A stretch of DNA of 64,000 bases, from NCBI GenBank assembly GCA_963841845.1, contig CAWJEG010000005.1, forward strand, positions 62,001-126,000, written 5' to 3'. Each line of letters begins with the position of its first letter. The first letter of the stretch is position 1. The notes beneath the pieces are model-generated. The model saw only the letters and a program-made list of their open reading frames with translations, had not been told where the DNA came from and did no database searches. The translations under genes were made by a program, and so were the position numbers. Source of the stretch: CAVVGZ01 sp963841845. Its GTDB lineage: Bacteria > Chloroflexota > Anaerolineae > Anaerolineales > Anaerolineaceae. Shown here piece by piece: positions 8,061 through 17,895 of this stretch.

Positions 8061-9263
8061 TTAAGGCGATAACCTCACGCTTCCCCCTTCAACGAGCCAG
8101 ATTGAACTATCCCTGACAAATTTAGAATCGAACAGGTTCAGGTCTGTTGTAGTCATCAGGCATTGATCGCATTGGGCCAAATCCCCCAATAAATTTCGCC
8201 GGCGTTGGGAATCCAACTCCGCCATGATTTCATCCAACAATAAGACTGGCCAATGACCTGTCCTCTCTTTAAGCCAGGATACTTCTGCGAGCTTAAGGGC
8301 CAGAATTGCAGAGCGGATTTGCCCACGCGAGCCAAAATCGCTCAAGTCTATACTGTTCGAAAGAACCCGGAAATCATCCCGGTGGGGACCAATGGTTGTG
8401 ACCCCGCGTAATATTTCTTCCCGGCGAATTTCTAAAAGCCTTTTGAAAAATCCCTCTTTGATTTCATCCATGCTTATCTTTAGCGGATGAATTCTTACAT
8501 CCATTGGCAATGAAAATTGGCCGTTGGTTGGCTTGAAGGGATCATAGGAAGGTAAATAGTGCAGTCTTAAAACTTCACTCTCCCCGGTGAGGCGTTGTAA
8601 GGTGGAGGATGCCCAGCCTTCTAATTGGCGGATTGCTTCCATACGATGATAAATCAGTTTCGCCCCCCGGTCGGATAGCAGATCATCCCAGTAAGAGAGT
8701 TGCTCTGGATCGCCATTCCGGTCGGACAACTGCTTTAACAGCGCATTTCGTTGGTTCAATGCAAGATGATACTCACTCAGGCAGGTTCCGTAACCAGGGA
8801 TTGCCTGGGCAAGTGCAAGATTTAGATACCGCCGGCGTTCTTCCGGGGCACCTTCAATAATTCTTGTCATCTGGGGAAGGAAGATGACTGCATTAAAAAC
8901 GCCAAGGGCTTGTTGTGCCGGGGTTTTAACCCCATTAATTAAGATCTCTTTCCTAAAGCGGGAGGTGCCATTGGTGTTATCGATAATAAGCCTGATCTCC
9001 ATCTGCTTTTTATTCCCTCCAGATTGGAAATCTGCAATCAGACGGGCTACCGATAACTGCTCTCCATCGACCAGAAAATTAATGAGCTGGCGTTCTGAAT
9101 GTGCGGTCAGCGATGTAAAAGTTGCCAGGTAATAGACCGCTTCAAGCACACTGGTTTTACCCTGGGCATTGTCCCCTACCAGCAAAAGAAGCCGCCGGGG
9201 CACATCAGTATCCAGGCGGGTGAATGCTCTGAAATTTGTCAGAGATAAATGCGTAAGATACAT
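8061..9263 (-). CDS. recF: DNA replication and repair protein RecF
   Basis: An SMC-like ATPase of 400 residues that helps load RecA at gaps. It begins MYLTHLSLTNFRAF; the Walker A is GDNAQGKT at residues 30-37; the ABC signature region reads DFGSRGQIRSAILALKLAE; the Walker B is PVLLLDEIMAELD near residue 340, followed by TTTDLNLF. It starts one base after the def stop codon, so the two are co-transcribed and probably translationally coupled. The usual dnaA-dnaN-recF-gyrB neighbourhood is absent, and no origin-like cluster of DnaA boxes was noticed. Confidence 0.95.
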   Translation of the reverse strand: MYLTHLSLTNFRAFTRLDTDVPRRLLLLVGDNAQGKTSVLEAVYYLATFTSLTAHSERQLINFLVDGEQLSVARLIADFQSGGNKKQMEIRLIIDNTNGTSRFRKEILINGVKTPAQQALGVFNAVIFLPQMTRIIEGAPEERRRYLNLALAQAIPGYGTCLSEYHLALNQRNALLKQLSDRNGDPEQLSYWDDLLSDRGAKLIYHRMEAIRQLEGWASSTLQRLTGESEVLRLHYLPSYDPFKPTNGQFSLPMDVRIHPLKISMDEIKEGFFKRLLEIRREEILRGVTTIGPHRDDFRVLSNSIDLSDFGSRGQIRSAILALKLAEVSWLKERTGHWPVLLLDEIMAELDSQRRRNLLGDLAQCDQCLMTTTDLNLFDSKFVRDSSIWLVEGGSVRLSP

Positions 9264-9264
9264 G

Positions 9265-9774
9265 TCACTCGATATCTACTGTTTCTTCGCCCTCTTTGGG
9301 CTTCCATACCCGGGTAGCCCTGTCGATATAAACAATTCCATCCAGATGGTCAATTTCATGTTGAAAAATTCTTGCCAGCCATCCTTCCGCTTTAATTTTG
9401 ATGTTTTTGCCGGATTTATTCTGGCCTTTAACAATGACATCGGCATGCCTCTCTACCTCGCCGTAATAACCCGGGACGGAAAGGCAGGCTTCTATATCAT
9501 TTACCATCTCTTCTGATGGATTGATGATCTCAGGGTTAATCACGGCATACATTTTTTTGGGGACTTCATCATCCTCATCATCACCATATTCAACGACAAT
9601 AACCCGGGAAGATACACCAATTTGGGGAGCGGCTAATCCAACTCCTGGTTCGTTGCGCATGGTTTCAATCATATCCTCGATTAAAACCTTCAGGTCTTTA
9701 TCAAAATCTTTTACTTTATGAGCTTTTTTCCTGAGTATCGGCTGTGGTAACGTCACAATCGATCTGATCGTCAT
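9265..9774 (-). CDS. def: Peptide deformylase
   Basis: Removes the formyl group from the N-terminal Met of new proteins; a metal enzyme of about 169 residues. The three class motifs are GVGLAAPQIG, EACLSVPG (usually EGCLSVPG; the metal-ligand Cys is present) and QHEIDHLDG with the HExxH ligands. An acidic patch (GDDEDDEVPKK) sits between motifs one and two. The ATG at 9774 has GAGG 8 bases upstream and gives the typical start MTIRSIVTLP; an in-frame start six codons earlier has no ribosome site. It is the first gene of a def-recF pair. Confidence 0.95.
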   Translation of the reverse strand: MTIRSIVTLPQPILRKKAHKVKDFDKDLKVLIEDMIETMRNEPGVGLAAPQIGVSSRVIVVEYGDDEDDEVPKKMYAVINPEIINPSEEMVNDIEACLSVPGYYGEVERHADVIVKGQNKSGKNIKIKAEGWLARIFQHEIDHLDGIVYIDRATRVWKPKEGEETVDIE

Positions 9775-9957
9775 TATGAATCCTCGCTGCAAATAATAAC
9801 CCTAATTTTACCCCAATATCATCCGAATTCTGAATTTTTATTCCCGGTATCCGGGTCTAATCACCCTGGTATTCGGTTCCCACCAGGCGATGGATTGTCT
9901 CAATCCAATCAGCAATAAACTGCTCAGCCCGGATGTTATATAACAGGTAAATATTTT

Positions 9958-9992
9958 CCAAAATGAGGCCGTCCCACGATAGGGACAGCCTC
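9958..9992 (-). terminator. Intrinsic terminator of clpC
   Basis: GAGGCTGTCCC and GGGACGGCCTC (9982-9992 and 9965-9975) form an 11-bp stem with a 6-base loop, then ATTTT. The single mismatch is C/A on the plus strand but a G-U pair in the minus-strand RNA, which fits use on the minus strand. It lies 32 bases after the clpC stop. Confidence 0.75.
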
Positions 9993-10023
9993 AATCCAGT
10001 CAGTTTTATGACGCAAAATTTTT

Positions 10024-12477
10024 CTAAATCTTTTCCAGTTTTGGATCAATTTTTGAAAAGATGAGTTTATCATCCGATCCAACATCTACCTGGATTAAAT
10101 CACCGCTAATAAAGTCCCCGGACAGCAATTGGATCGATAAGGGACTTTCCAGGTGTTTCTGCAGGACACGTTGAAGAGGACGAGCTCCAAACACTTGATC
10201 AAATCCCGCATTTGCCAACCATTCACGCGCCGCAGGAGTCAGTTTTACCTGTAAACCATTTTCCTGAAGCCGTTCAGCAATTTCTTTCATCTGAAGATCG
10301 ACAATATCATGCATTTGCTCCAGGGACAGCGGGGAAAAGATGATTACCTCGTCAATACGATTGAGAAATTCCGGACGGAAGGTACTCTTTAATGATTCAT
10401 CAATTTTTTTATGCTGGGCAATTTCCTCCTCGCTGCCAGATTGCTGCAGGAAACCAAGCGTTCCGCCCTTACGTACAAACTCTGTCCCCAGGTTGCTGGT
10501 CATTATCAACACGGTATTCCGGAAATCAACAACGCGGCCCTGCCCATCCGTTAGACGGCCATCGTCCAGGATCTGTAAAAGGGAATTCCAAACCTCCGGA
10601 TGAGCTTTCTCAATCTCATCAAACAGGATCACCCGATAGGGTCTTCGGCGTACAGCCTCGGTGAGCTGACCTCCTTCTTCATAACCCACATATCCGGGAG
10701 GGGCACCAAACAATCTCGAAACAGTATGCTCGGCACGGTATTCACTCATGTCCAACCTTACCAGAGCCTCTTCATCATCAAATAAATATGCTGCCAGGGT
10801 TTTTGCCAGTTCGGTTTTGCCAACACCGGATGGGCCAATAAAAATAAATGATCCAATAGGACGGCGCGGATTTTTTAAACCGGATCGGGCTCGCCGGATC
10901 GAATCCGAAATGGCAGTAATCGCTTCATCCTGGCCAACAACCCGTTCATGCAGCCTGTCTTCCATTTTCAGCAATCGCTCAGCTTCAGTTTCCAGCATCT
11001 GGTTGACGGGAATCCCTGTCCATTGTTGAATAACTCCAGCAATATCCTGCACATCAACAATTTCATCAAGTTTGTGATCCGCTTCCCACTCATCCCGGCG
11101 TTGGATAAATTCTTCTTCCAGACGTAACCTCTCGGCCTTATTACGAGCTGCCCGTTCATAATCCCTTTCAAGACCAGCCAGTTCTTCCTCAGCGGCCAGT
11201 TTCTGAATTTCAGTTTTCATTACTTTTAAGTCTTCCGGGAGGGAATATAACGCAACCCGCAATTTAGCAGCCGATTCATCCATTAAATCGATTGCTTTAT
11301 CTGGCAAACGACGGTCGGTGACATAACGGCTCGAAAGACGAACAGCAGCTACAAGGGCTTCATCTGAAAAACGCACCTTATGGTGTGCTTCATAGCGGTC
11401 TCGAATCCCTTTCAACATCTCAATCGTCTCATCAATTGATGGCTCATCCACGAATACCGGCGCAAAACGTCTCTCCAGGGCAGAGTCTTTTTCAATATGC
11501 TTCTGGTACTCATCCAGAGTCGTAGCTCCAACACACTGAAGTTCTCCACGAGCCAGTGCCGGTTTTAGCATGTTAGAGGCATCCATGGCTCCCTGGGCGG
11601 CACCAGCACCTACAACAGTATGGAGTTCGTCTATAAACAGGATGATTTCCCCTTCCGAGCGCTGAACTTCTTCAATCGAAGCCTTTAATCTTTCTTCAAA
11701 CTCTCCCCTGAAGCGAGTTCCGGCAATCATTGCACCGAGATCGAGCGATATGACCCGTTTGCCAATAAGAATCTCCGGGACATCATTTGAGGCAATTTTC
11801 TGAGCAAGACCTTCCACAATGGCTGTCTTTCCAACTCCCGCCTCACCTATAAGAACAGGATTGTTCTTGGTCCGCCGGGAAAGAACCTGCATTAATCTTA
11901 GAATCTCGGAATCGCGGCCGATAACAGGATCCAATTTCCCTTCCCTGGCTTGTACCGTTAGATCCCGTGAGTATTTCTCCAGTGTCCGGTACCTTTTCTC
12001 CGCCTGGGGATCCGTGACCCGCTGACCACCCCTGAGTTCCTGAACAGCATCATAAGTACGCTCCTTGGTGATGCCTGCACCTTCCAGCAATCGAGCGGCG
12101 GGTGTGTTTTTTTCACTCAGGATCCCTAAAAAGAGGTGCTCTGTGGAAATATATTCGTCTTTTAATTTACTGGCTTCTTGATTTGCAAGATCAATCAGGT
12201 GCTTTACCCGCGGAGTTATAAAAATTTGACCAGCCCCACCCCCAAAAATGCTGGCTTTCGGGCTTGTTTTTAAGATATAGTCCAGTCTTTCTGCAATTCC
12301 AGCCGGATCTACTTTCAGTATTTCAAGTATCTGGGTTACAACACCCTGCGGCTGTTCTATCAATGCCAGCAGGATATGCTCCGTATCGATCTGGTTATGC
12401 CCATAGCGCTGGATGATTTCAGCTGCCCTTTGAGCAGCTTCCTGGGCTCTTTCCGTAAATCGATCAAATCTCATCAT
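10024..12477 (-). CDS. clpC: Clp protease ATP-binding subunit ClpC
   Basis: An AAA+ unfoldase of 817 residues. Two Clp_N repeats cover about 1-145; the first ATPase has Walker A GEAGVGKT at 211-218 and Walker B FIDELH near 281-286; a short middle coiled coil spans about 410-475; the second ATPase has Walker A GPSGVGKT at 548-555 and FDEIEKAHP near 619-627. The loop TLGF at 673-676 is the [LIV]GF tripeptide that docks on ClpP, and the middle domain is much shorter than in ClpB, so this is ClpC and not the disaggregase. Transcribed alone, with a promoter at 12519-12527 and a terminator at 9958-9992. AAGGATGG precedes the ATG. No CIRCE element is seen. Confidence 0.95.
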   Translation of the reverse strand: MMRFDRFTERAQEAAQRAAEIIQRYGHNQIDTEHILLALIEQPQGVVTQILEILKVDPAGIAERLDYILKTSPKASIFGGGAGQIFITPRVKHLIDLANQEASKLKDEYISTEHLFLGILSEKNTPAARLLEGAGITKERTYDAVQELRGGQRVTDPQAEKRYRTLEKYSRDLTVQAREGKLDPVIGRDSEILRLMQVLSRRTKNNPVLIGEAGVGKTAIVEGLAQKIASNDVPEILIGKRVISLDLGAMIAGTRFRGEFEERLKASIEEVQRSEGEIILFIDELHTVVGAGAAQGAMDASNMLKPALARGELQCVGATTLDEYQKHIEKDSALERRFAPVFVDEPSIDETIEMLKGIRDRYEAHHKVRFSDEALVAAVRLSSRYVTDRRLPDKAIDLMDESAAKLRVALYSLPEDLKVMKTEIQKLAAEEELAGLERDYERAARNKAERLRLEEEFIQRRDEWEADHKLDEIVDVQDIAGVIQQWTGIPVNQMLETEAERLLKMEDRLHERVVGQDEAITAISDSIRRARSGLKNPRRPIGSFIFIGPSGVGKTELAKTLAAYLFDDEEALVRLDMSEYRAEHTVSRLFGAPPGYVGYEEGGQLTEAVRRRPYRVILFDEIEKAHPEVWNSLLQILDDGRLTDGQGRVVDFRNTVLIMTSNLGTEFVRKGGTLGFLQQSGSEEEIAQHKKIDESLKSTFRPEFLNRIDEVIIFSPLSLEQMHDIVDLQMKEIAERLQENGLQVKLTPAAREWLANAGFDQVFGARPLQRVLQKHLESPLSIQLLSGDFISGDLIQVDVGSDDKLIFSKIDPKLEKI

Positions 12478-12793
12478 AATTGAACCATCCTTATGAATAT
12501 CATCTTCCTATACATTTGATTATAACAATGAAAAAGAGTATCCTGATCCAGAATTGTCAGAGCCATCATTTTTAGATGCAAATTAATCCGGAAAAATAAT
12601 CTCTTCCCCTGATTATCATACCTGAATTACCTCAGAATTTTATTAATATTTTTCCTTTTTATCTGAGGATTTCCTGACTGGATAAAACAGACTTGTCCGG
12701 ATGGGATGCTGAAATTATTCCAATGATACTATTGAGCCTGGACTATAATTTTTTAGTCCATGAATGGTATTTCTGGATCAGAAAAAAAACCGC
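12478..12793. promoter_or_regulatory. clpC upstream region with an extended -10 promoter
   Basis: A 316-base gap between clpC and the ComP-like gene. On the minus strand TGTTATAAT (12519-12527) is an extended -10 box for clpC; the -35 is poor. There is no CIRCE repeat (TTAGCACTC-N9-GAGTGCTAA) and no evident CtsR-like tandem heptamer. A run of eight T directly after the ComP-like stop codon has no convincing hairpin before it. Nothing else is seen in the rest. Confidence 0.55.
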
Positions 12794-14518
12794 TCACGAC
12801 CCCGAAGTAAATTTCTTGCCTAATGAAAGGATGCGTTTCCCCCCACTGCCGCCATTTTCTTGCCAATTGATATTGGTTGAATGATCCAGCTGAGATGTTT
12901 GATCCATTTGTACAGATTGAGCGCTTCGAATCATTACCTGTGCCACCGATTGGGATATTTTTTGAACAAGGGCAACATCTTTTTGGGAGTAAGGTTGATT
13001 GTTTTTACGTGGTCCAAGCAGGAGCATTCCCAAACTGATCCCTTTATATTCAATGGGGATGCTGCTGAGGATAGTTCCGTTCCATTTTCCAAAAGTATGA
13101 ATTATCCCGGGTTGGTTACCCGGGGAAATGGTTAATTGAGCACTCCTTACTCCCAGGCTGGAAACTGTCTCCTCCAAGAATTTGCGTGATATTTCTTCTA
13201 CATCTAAAAACAGCAGGTATTCGTTCACCCGGGAACCGAACCGTTTCAGTTCAATCATTTCTTCAACAGGATGCTTGAATTGACGGTCAACAAATTTTTG
13301 AACTCTATCCTTAATTGGATTAAATAAAGATGCAACCACAAATGTGGTAATCACAAGTGCGATATCATTTTTTTCGCCAGTTGTAACCACAAAGAAATAT
13401 CTCATTAATAGCACCAAGGCAGTGAACAAACCACCGACTATAGCGGTCAGGGTTCCGTACACAACTGTACGGTTGACAATATGGTCCATTTCCAGCAACC
13501 GGTAACGGGTTATGGCTACCGTTACAGATAATGGAAACAGGATCAATGGCGGGAGAAAGATCAGGCTGTTGAATAAGACCTGTGCATTAAATAAAGGGGC
13601 GATGAAGAAAAATGTTATCGGGAGAAATGCCAGGATCCCGCCCGCCAAGACAATCCGGGATTGGCTGCGGATAAGGTCTGATTCACTGGTCCATGCATGG
13701 TAAAAGGCCAGGCCGAGGAAAAAAAATATTCCTAAGGCATTGTACCGGTAAATTACTCCCCATGTATCCACATATGCCCAAGGCGTGGGTGGCATGAATA
13801 TGATCACCCATCCCCAGGCGATTAATGCGATGGAGGTTATATAAGGGATACCCAAAAACCAGGGAAAACGCTTAACAATTCGCCACTCCACCGGAAAACG
13901 CATCCCCAGGCTAAACAAGGCACCCCCAGCGGTAGCGATGGATGCCACCCAGATTGGAACAAACCGGTGGGTTGTATACAGGTCGAAGATCAGTGCAGTC
14001 GCAAGTGCCGTACAAACACAGAAGAATGCAAGGGCTCTTCCCGGACGGGTATCCCGACCTCGAACGACGAATACCCATACACCGATCAGATAGTATACTA
14101 ACCCGATAAAATAAGGAATCCAAAACAATCTAATAAAATCTTCCCGGGGAAATTCCATCAAAATTACGGATGGATACAGACGTTTACTGCCATCTTCGAA
14201 CTCAGTGAAGAAAGTCACCGGATCACCCGATTCTTTTTGAGTGAGTATCTCCGATAACATTTGCGGGTACAAAATTTGGACCCCGGATATCCTGATAACC
14301 CGCTCGGGGAATCCAATCCCAGCCTGCGCACCGGTCCAACCCTCACCCGTGACACCATTTACCAGCAATGTGTGTTCAGTTAGAAATCCAGGAAATGGTT
14401 GGTTGCTCCAGGAAATTGCCAGCAAAGGTGCAGCCAGGAATACAATTAATCCCAAAACAAAAACAAACCGGGTTACCCAAAGGCTAATTACTTCTAATCG
14501 ATCAAATTGCTTTTCCAT
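12794..14518 (-). CDS. ComP-like membrane sensor (PDZ-like, multi-TM, GAF) without a kinase domain
   Basis: A 574-residue membrane protein. TM1 lies at about 14-36, followed by an extracellular PDZ-like part of about 90 residues, then about eight TM segments, a VTRYRLLEMDHIVNRTVVYG linker region typical of ComP-type sensors (here it begins AITRYRLLE), and a C-terminal GAF-like domain (about 420-535). ComP-type kinases go on to HisKA and HATPase domains; here the protein stops after a short hydrophilic tail ending GKKFTSGS. The 315 bases beyond encode no kinase. It follows the Cache protein by 46 bases. It may sense a ligand and pass the signal to a partner, or it may be a decayed kinase. Confidence 0.75.
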   Translation of the reverse strand: MEKQFDRLEVISLWVTRFVFVLGLIVFLAAPLLAISWSNQPFPGFLTEHTLLVNGVTGEGWTGAQAGIGFPERVIRISGVQILYPQMLSEILTQKESGDPVTFFTEFEDGSKRLYPSVILMEFPREDFIRLFWIPYFIGLVYYLIGVWVFVVRGRDTRPGRALAFFCVCTALATALIFDLYTTHRFVPIWVASIATAGGALFSLGMRFPVEWRIVKRFPWFLGIPYITSIALIAWGWVIIFMPPTPWAYVDTWGVIYRYNALGIFFFLGLAFYHAWTSESDLIRSQSRIVLAGGILAFLPITFFFIAPLFNAQVLFNSLIFLPPLILFPLSVTVAITRYRLLEMDHIVNRTVVYGTLTAIVGGLFTALVLLMRYFFVVTTGEKNDIALVITTFVVASLFNPIKDRVQKFVDRQFKHPVEEMIELKRFGSRVNEYLLFLDVEEISRKFLEETVSSLGVRSAQLTISPGNQPGIIHTFGKWNGTILSSIPIEYKGISLGMLLLGPRKNNQPYSQKDVALVQKISQSVAQVMIRSAQSVQMDQTSQLDHSTNINWQENGGSGGKRILSLGKKFTSGS

Positions 14519-14564
14519 ATCTTGTTAGTATCCAGTATCACATTTCTGATTACTCCATAAACCA

Positions 14565-16295
14565 TCAGGTCATATATCGGGTATCAACCTGCAGGGCAGG
14601 CTTCAAATCAGCCTCCTCGGGCAATCTCCCAAGAGATATCAGCGTATATTCCAGTGGATCATCACGGGATGCTATGCCAATTTCCTGGATAACTTCTTCA
14701 AGGGCACTCAAATAATCTTTCCCATTGGTTAATTTAGTTTGCAATACTTCCATCATTCTCTTTTCTCCAAACACTTCCATATACTTATTTCGGGCACTAA
14801 GAAAACCAGCAGAAGTTATTACCAGGAATTCTTCAGGGTTTAAAACAATCTCATTTTGAGAGAATACTGAATCCCAGGATTCTCCCAGATGTGGGCCAGG
14901 TTGGGGAGTATCGGTGAATGTTGGAATACCACTTACGGCTAGTTGCTGGGTGCCAGCCGATACAAAGATCATCCTGCCGTTCATTGGTTCCAGGATAGAA
15001 TAGAGGCAGCTTATCCGGGTCCCTGGTTGAATTTCAAGCATAAGCAATGAATTGCAGCGCTGCATTACTTCAGCCGGTGTAAGCGGGAGCACCGCAAGGC
15101 TCCTAAATGCTGCCCTTAAGGTGGCAATGTTGAAGGTACACACCATACCATTGCCCTCCATTCTTCCAGCCACAACCATCAACTTACCATCCGGTAAAAG
15201 CAGGAGATCATGGAATTCGGACCGGATTTCCTTGGAGGAATAAAATTTCAATTCAATACTCCAGCCGGGTACTACAGGAATTTGGCCAGGAAGCATCATC
15301 TCCTGGAATCGGTTTGACATCTCTATATCCTGGTTTAATTGGCGCTTTTGAATTATTTCAGAATTCTGAAGACGCATTAACATAACCACCCCAAGGGCAG
15401 GAATTATCATTCCGGCAGCCAGTATACCCAGGAGCAGCCTGCCAGAATTCAAAGAACTTCCTGCTAAAATTTCCCAGTCATCTTCACTGACCAGAATCCA
15501 TGGCGTGGATGGGATTTTCGAATAGGCAGCGACAATATCGTTGTTCTCTTCATCTCTGGTTCGCAGTGCTCCAATAGTTTCGTTAAGATTTAACCAACCC
15601 AAGTCTCTGGAAGTATGATTTTCATCGGTATTGCCGGACCGATAAAGAGTGCGCCCTTCGCCATCAATTACATAGGTGTGACCGCTCTGCCCAAGCCGGA
15701 GCTTGACCAGGCTGGCATAAAATGCACTTATTGAAGATTGGTCCATCAGGAACATCCCGGCCAGCGCTCCCATAAACTTACCATTCTCTCCAATAACCGG
15801 TGTACTTATGACAACCACATCCGATCCCCCTGGTCCATCTTGAACCGCATTCGAATAAAAAACTGATGATCCTGTGAGCAGTTCAGAAAAGTATTGCCGG
15901 TTGGAAAAATCCTTTCCAAGCACCTGCGGCCGGGCCGGTTCAGCAACGATCACTTTACCCAAATTGTCCAAAAGGATCACACCTCCATCAAAAACATCCA
16001 GACGAGCGCCAGCATCTTTGAGGGTTCGGGTCCTGATAACAATATTATCCTGTTGTATATTCGGCTCCCGGGCAATAGATTCGAGTATGTCAGCATACTT
16101 ATCCAGTTCTCCCTTTAGGCGTGATGCAGAGAGTTGTATCAACTCGCGGTCCCGCTCGACCACAAGTTCGGTAACAGCACTCTGGTAGGACCAGTAGGCA
16201 AAGAGGGCGACTCCACAAATGATGAGGAATGCGACTGCAACCAGGCCAACATACAATAAATTAAATTTTGTGTTTCTAATATCATGAGATTTCAT
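14565..16295 (-). CDS. Double-Cache sensor with degenerate SpoIIE/PP2C-type phosphatase domain
   Basis: About 576 residues: TM1 at 13-36, an extracellular dCache domain at about 40-285 (FYSNAVQDGPGG, TPVIGENGKFMGALAG), TM2 at about 290-312, a short coil, then a SpoIIE/RsbU-like domain at about 340-560. Active members have GDFYD, GDVSGHG and YTDGVTEA; here these read RSEFHDLL, AGRMEGNG and ITSAGFLSA, so the metal-binding Asp residues are mostly lost. The C-terminal RDDPLEYTLISL keeps the DD. Probably a pseudophosphatase. The ATG at 16295 (GGTGG upstream) begins 16 bases after the binding-protein gene; an earlier in-frame ATG overlaps that gene. Confidence 0.8.
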   Translation of the reverse strand: MKSHDIRNTKFNLLYVGLVAVAFLIICGVALFAYWSYQSAVTELVVERDRELIQLSASRLKGELDKYADILESIAREPNIQQDNIVIRTRTLKDAGARLDVFDGGVILLDNLGKVIVAEPARPQVLGKDFSNRQYFSELLTGSSVFYSNAVQDGPGGSDVVVISTPVIGENGKFMGALAGMFLMDQSSISAFYASLVKLRLGQSGHTYVIDGEGRTLYRSGNTDENHTSRDLGWLNLNETIGALRTRDEENNDIVAAYSKIPSTPWILVSEDDWEILAGSSLNSGRLLLGILAAGMIIPALGVVMLMRLQNSEIIQKRQLNQDIEMSNRFQEMMLPGQIPVVPGWSIELKFYSSKEIRSEFHDLLLLPDGKLMVVAGRMEGNGMVCTFNIATLRAAFRSLAVLPLTPAEVMQRCNSLLMLEIQPGTRISCLYSILEPMNGRMIFVSAGTQQLAVSGIPTFTDTPQPGPHLGESWDSVFSQNEIVLNPEEFLVITSAGFLSARNKYMEVFGEKRMMEVLQTKLTNGKDYLSALEEVIQEIGIASRDDPLEYTLISLGRLPEEADLKPALQVDTRYMT

Positions 16296-16311
16296 GAGAC
16301 CACCCAAATTA

Positions 16312-17660
16312 TTAACCACTAATTGATTGAGCCATCTCAATTTGCGAGGAGACATCCTTCATTATGTCGACAGGTGATTGTCCTAACATGTAAATTTTTT
16401 CCCAGGCGGCAATTGCATGTCGCCTTGCTTCCGACATATTGGGGAAAATCTCAGCCGTAACCGAATAACCATTTTCATGTCCTTCTGCAAAAGCCTGCAA
16501 GTTCAATGTAGATCCGTGAACCGGGTAGGATTTGTTGATTAATTCTATCCAGCTTGGTACAAGTGAAAATCTTGCTGGCTGCAATAAATGTGATTGGGCC
16601 ATTGCCAAACCATATTCCCGGGAAACAAGGAATTTTAGAATTCCCAAGCAGCCTCAGGGTATTTCGTACCCGCATATATCGCAAATCCATCTGTAGTCGC
16701 CAGGGTCACTTTTTTAGCAGGTCCTGCTGGAAAGGTTGTCACCCCAACCCGAAAAGGGGCATTCTCAAGGATATCCTTGAGGGACCAGGATCCGTCTTCA
16801 ATCATGGCAACCCGTTTTTGAATGAAAGCATGTCTTGTTGCTAAATTATTGACATCCAAATAACTGGCCATTGTGTGATCGGTCCAAATTCTATCCTTGA
16901 TCCACTGCATGGCATCCATAGCTGGCTTGTCACCCATACGGCTCTTTCGGGGATCCTGCGGATCTACAAAATGTCCCCCCCAACCATTTACATGGACCTG
17001 GATGCGATCCCAGCTGATATCCATCATACTCCCCCAAAGCTCATTTTTTCCATCCCTGTCCTCATCAAGGGTGAGAAGTTTCATGGCCTCAAAATAATCA
17101 TCATGGGACCAGGAACCATCTGGATAATCAACGTTATTTACATCAAAAATATTCGGATTAAAAAACAACGCTAAGGCTCCGTGATATTTCGGCAGGGCAA
17201 ATTGAACACCACTTTTGAGGGATAATGCGTGATATTGAGCCTGATCCCATTCCGAGAGTATATTTTTATCAAGATCCGCTTCGATAAAAGGACGAAGGTC
17301 CAGGAGATATCCTTTTTGCGCCCATTCAGGCAAAAAATCACAACATCCAGCCATCACATCCGGCGCTGTTCCAGCTTCAAAATCTGCTATCATTTGCTCA
17401 TCGAGATTCTCAGGATCCGGTGTATAGAATACCTGGATATTCGGATGGGACTCCTGAAATCTGTCCAGCATGATTTGAGCCATACCAGGGAACCAGTCAG
17501 TCCTCCAATCCTGGTAGACAATCTGAACCTTATTGTTACCGTGAGGTCCTACACTTTTCTGCCGCGGAGTACAGGCAGAGAAAGCGAGACTTACCGCACC
17601 TATCCCTGCCCACTTGAGGAAATCCCGCCGGGCTAATTGAGACCGGAAAAGATTCACCAT
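16312..17660 (-). pseudogene. Extracellular sugar-type solute-binding lipoprotein, frameshifted near 16640
   Basis: ABC-type substrate-binding protein (family 1-like). The N-terminus has a Tat/lipoprotein signal, RRDFLKWAGIGAVSLAFSAC, with the lipid Cys in SACTP. The body has PDVMAGCCDFLPEWAQKGYL, ALPKYHGALALFFNP and the late RVGVTTFPAGPAK and TDGFAIY motifs. After YPEAAWEF a stop follows, while the next frame continues LKFLVSREYGLAMAQ down to 16312; one missing base in GAATTCTAAAA (near 16640) explains this. No permease or ATPase gene is adjacent, and two sensor genes follow within one operon. Start: ATG 17660 has a weak ribosome site; a stronger one serves the out-of-frame ATG at 17739. Confidence 0.8.
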
Positions 17661-17739
17661 CCATCTTATCGGTATATAAATCAGAATGAATGCTTGATGA
17701 TTTTTTATTTTGAGTCCTGGAATATTTCCCGGAAAGCAT
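17536..17739 (-). CDS. Possible 67-codon leader ORF with a strong ribosome site
   Basis: An ATG at 17739 stands 6 bases after a perfect GGAGG (17746-17750), the best ribosome site in this region, but its frame differs from the binding-protein frame and stops at 17536, overlapping that gene's N-terminus. Product begins MLSGKYSRTQNKKSSS; no family recognised. Either it is a translated leader or upstream ORF coupled to the binding protein, or one more indel between 17739 and about 17650 hides the true start of the binding protein. A small hairpin (GATTCT, loop, AGAATC at 17753-17768) lies just above the ribosome site. Confidence 0.25.
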   Translation of the reverse strand: MLSGKYSRTQNKKSSSIHSDLYTDKMDGESFPVSISPAGFPQVGRDRCGKSRFLCLYSAAEKCRTSR

Positions 17740-17861
17740 AAATTACCTCCCCGATTCTCGCAAGAATCAATCTGCCTGGAAAACAAAGAACTAATCCGCT
17801 TAAAATAAATATAGTTATGTCTTGGCTTGCTGGAACGTTTTTTGTATTGGAGCCAATTATT

Positions 17862-17895
17862 AAAAAAATCGGCAGCTAAGGCTGCCTTGACAGCC
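17862..17895 (-). terminator. Attenuator-like intrinsic terminator with alternative stem
   Basis: On the minus strand GGCAGC, loop CTTA, GCTGCC (17886-17871), then GA and seven T (17868-17862) form an intrinsic terminator, although no minus-strand gene lies above it. GGCTG at 17895-17891 can instead pair with CAGCC at 17884-17880, which would take away part of the terminator stem. It lies below a TTGACA box and about 200 bases above the binding-protein start, so it would control read-through into the sensor operon. Confidence 0.6.

Noticed and set aside
10024..12477. ClpB disaggregase
   Set aside because: The middle domain is short and the ClpP-docking LGF loop is present, which fits ClpC.
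12478..12793. CIRCE or CtsR heat-shock operator upstream of clpC
   Set aside because: No TTAGCACTC/GAGTGCTAA repeat and no clear tandem heptamer was found.
12782..12796. Terminator at the U-run directly after the ComP-like stop codon
   Set aside because: Eight T are present on the minus strand, but no stable hairpin precedes them.
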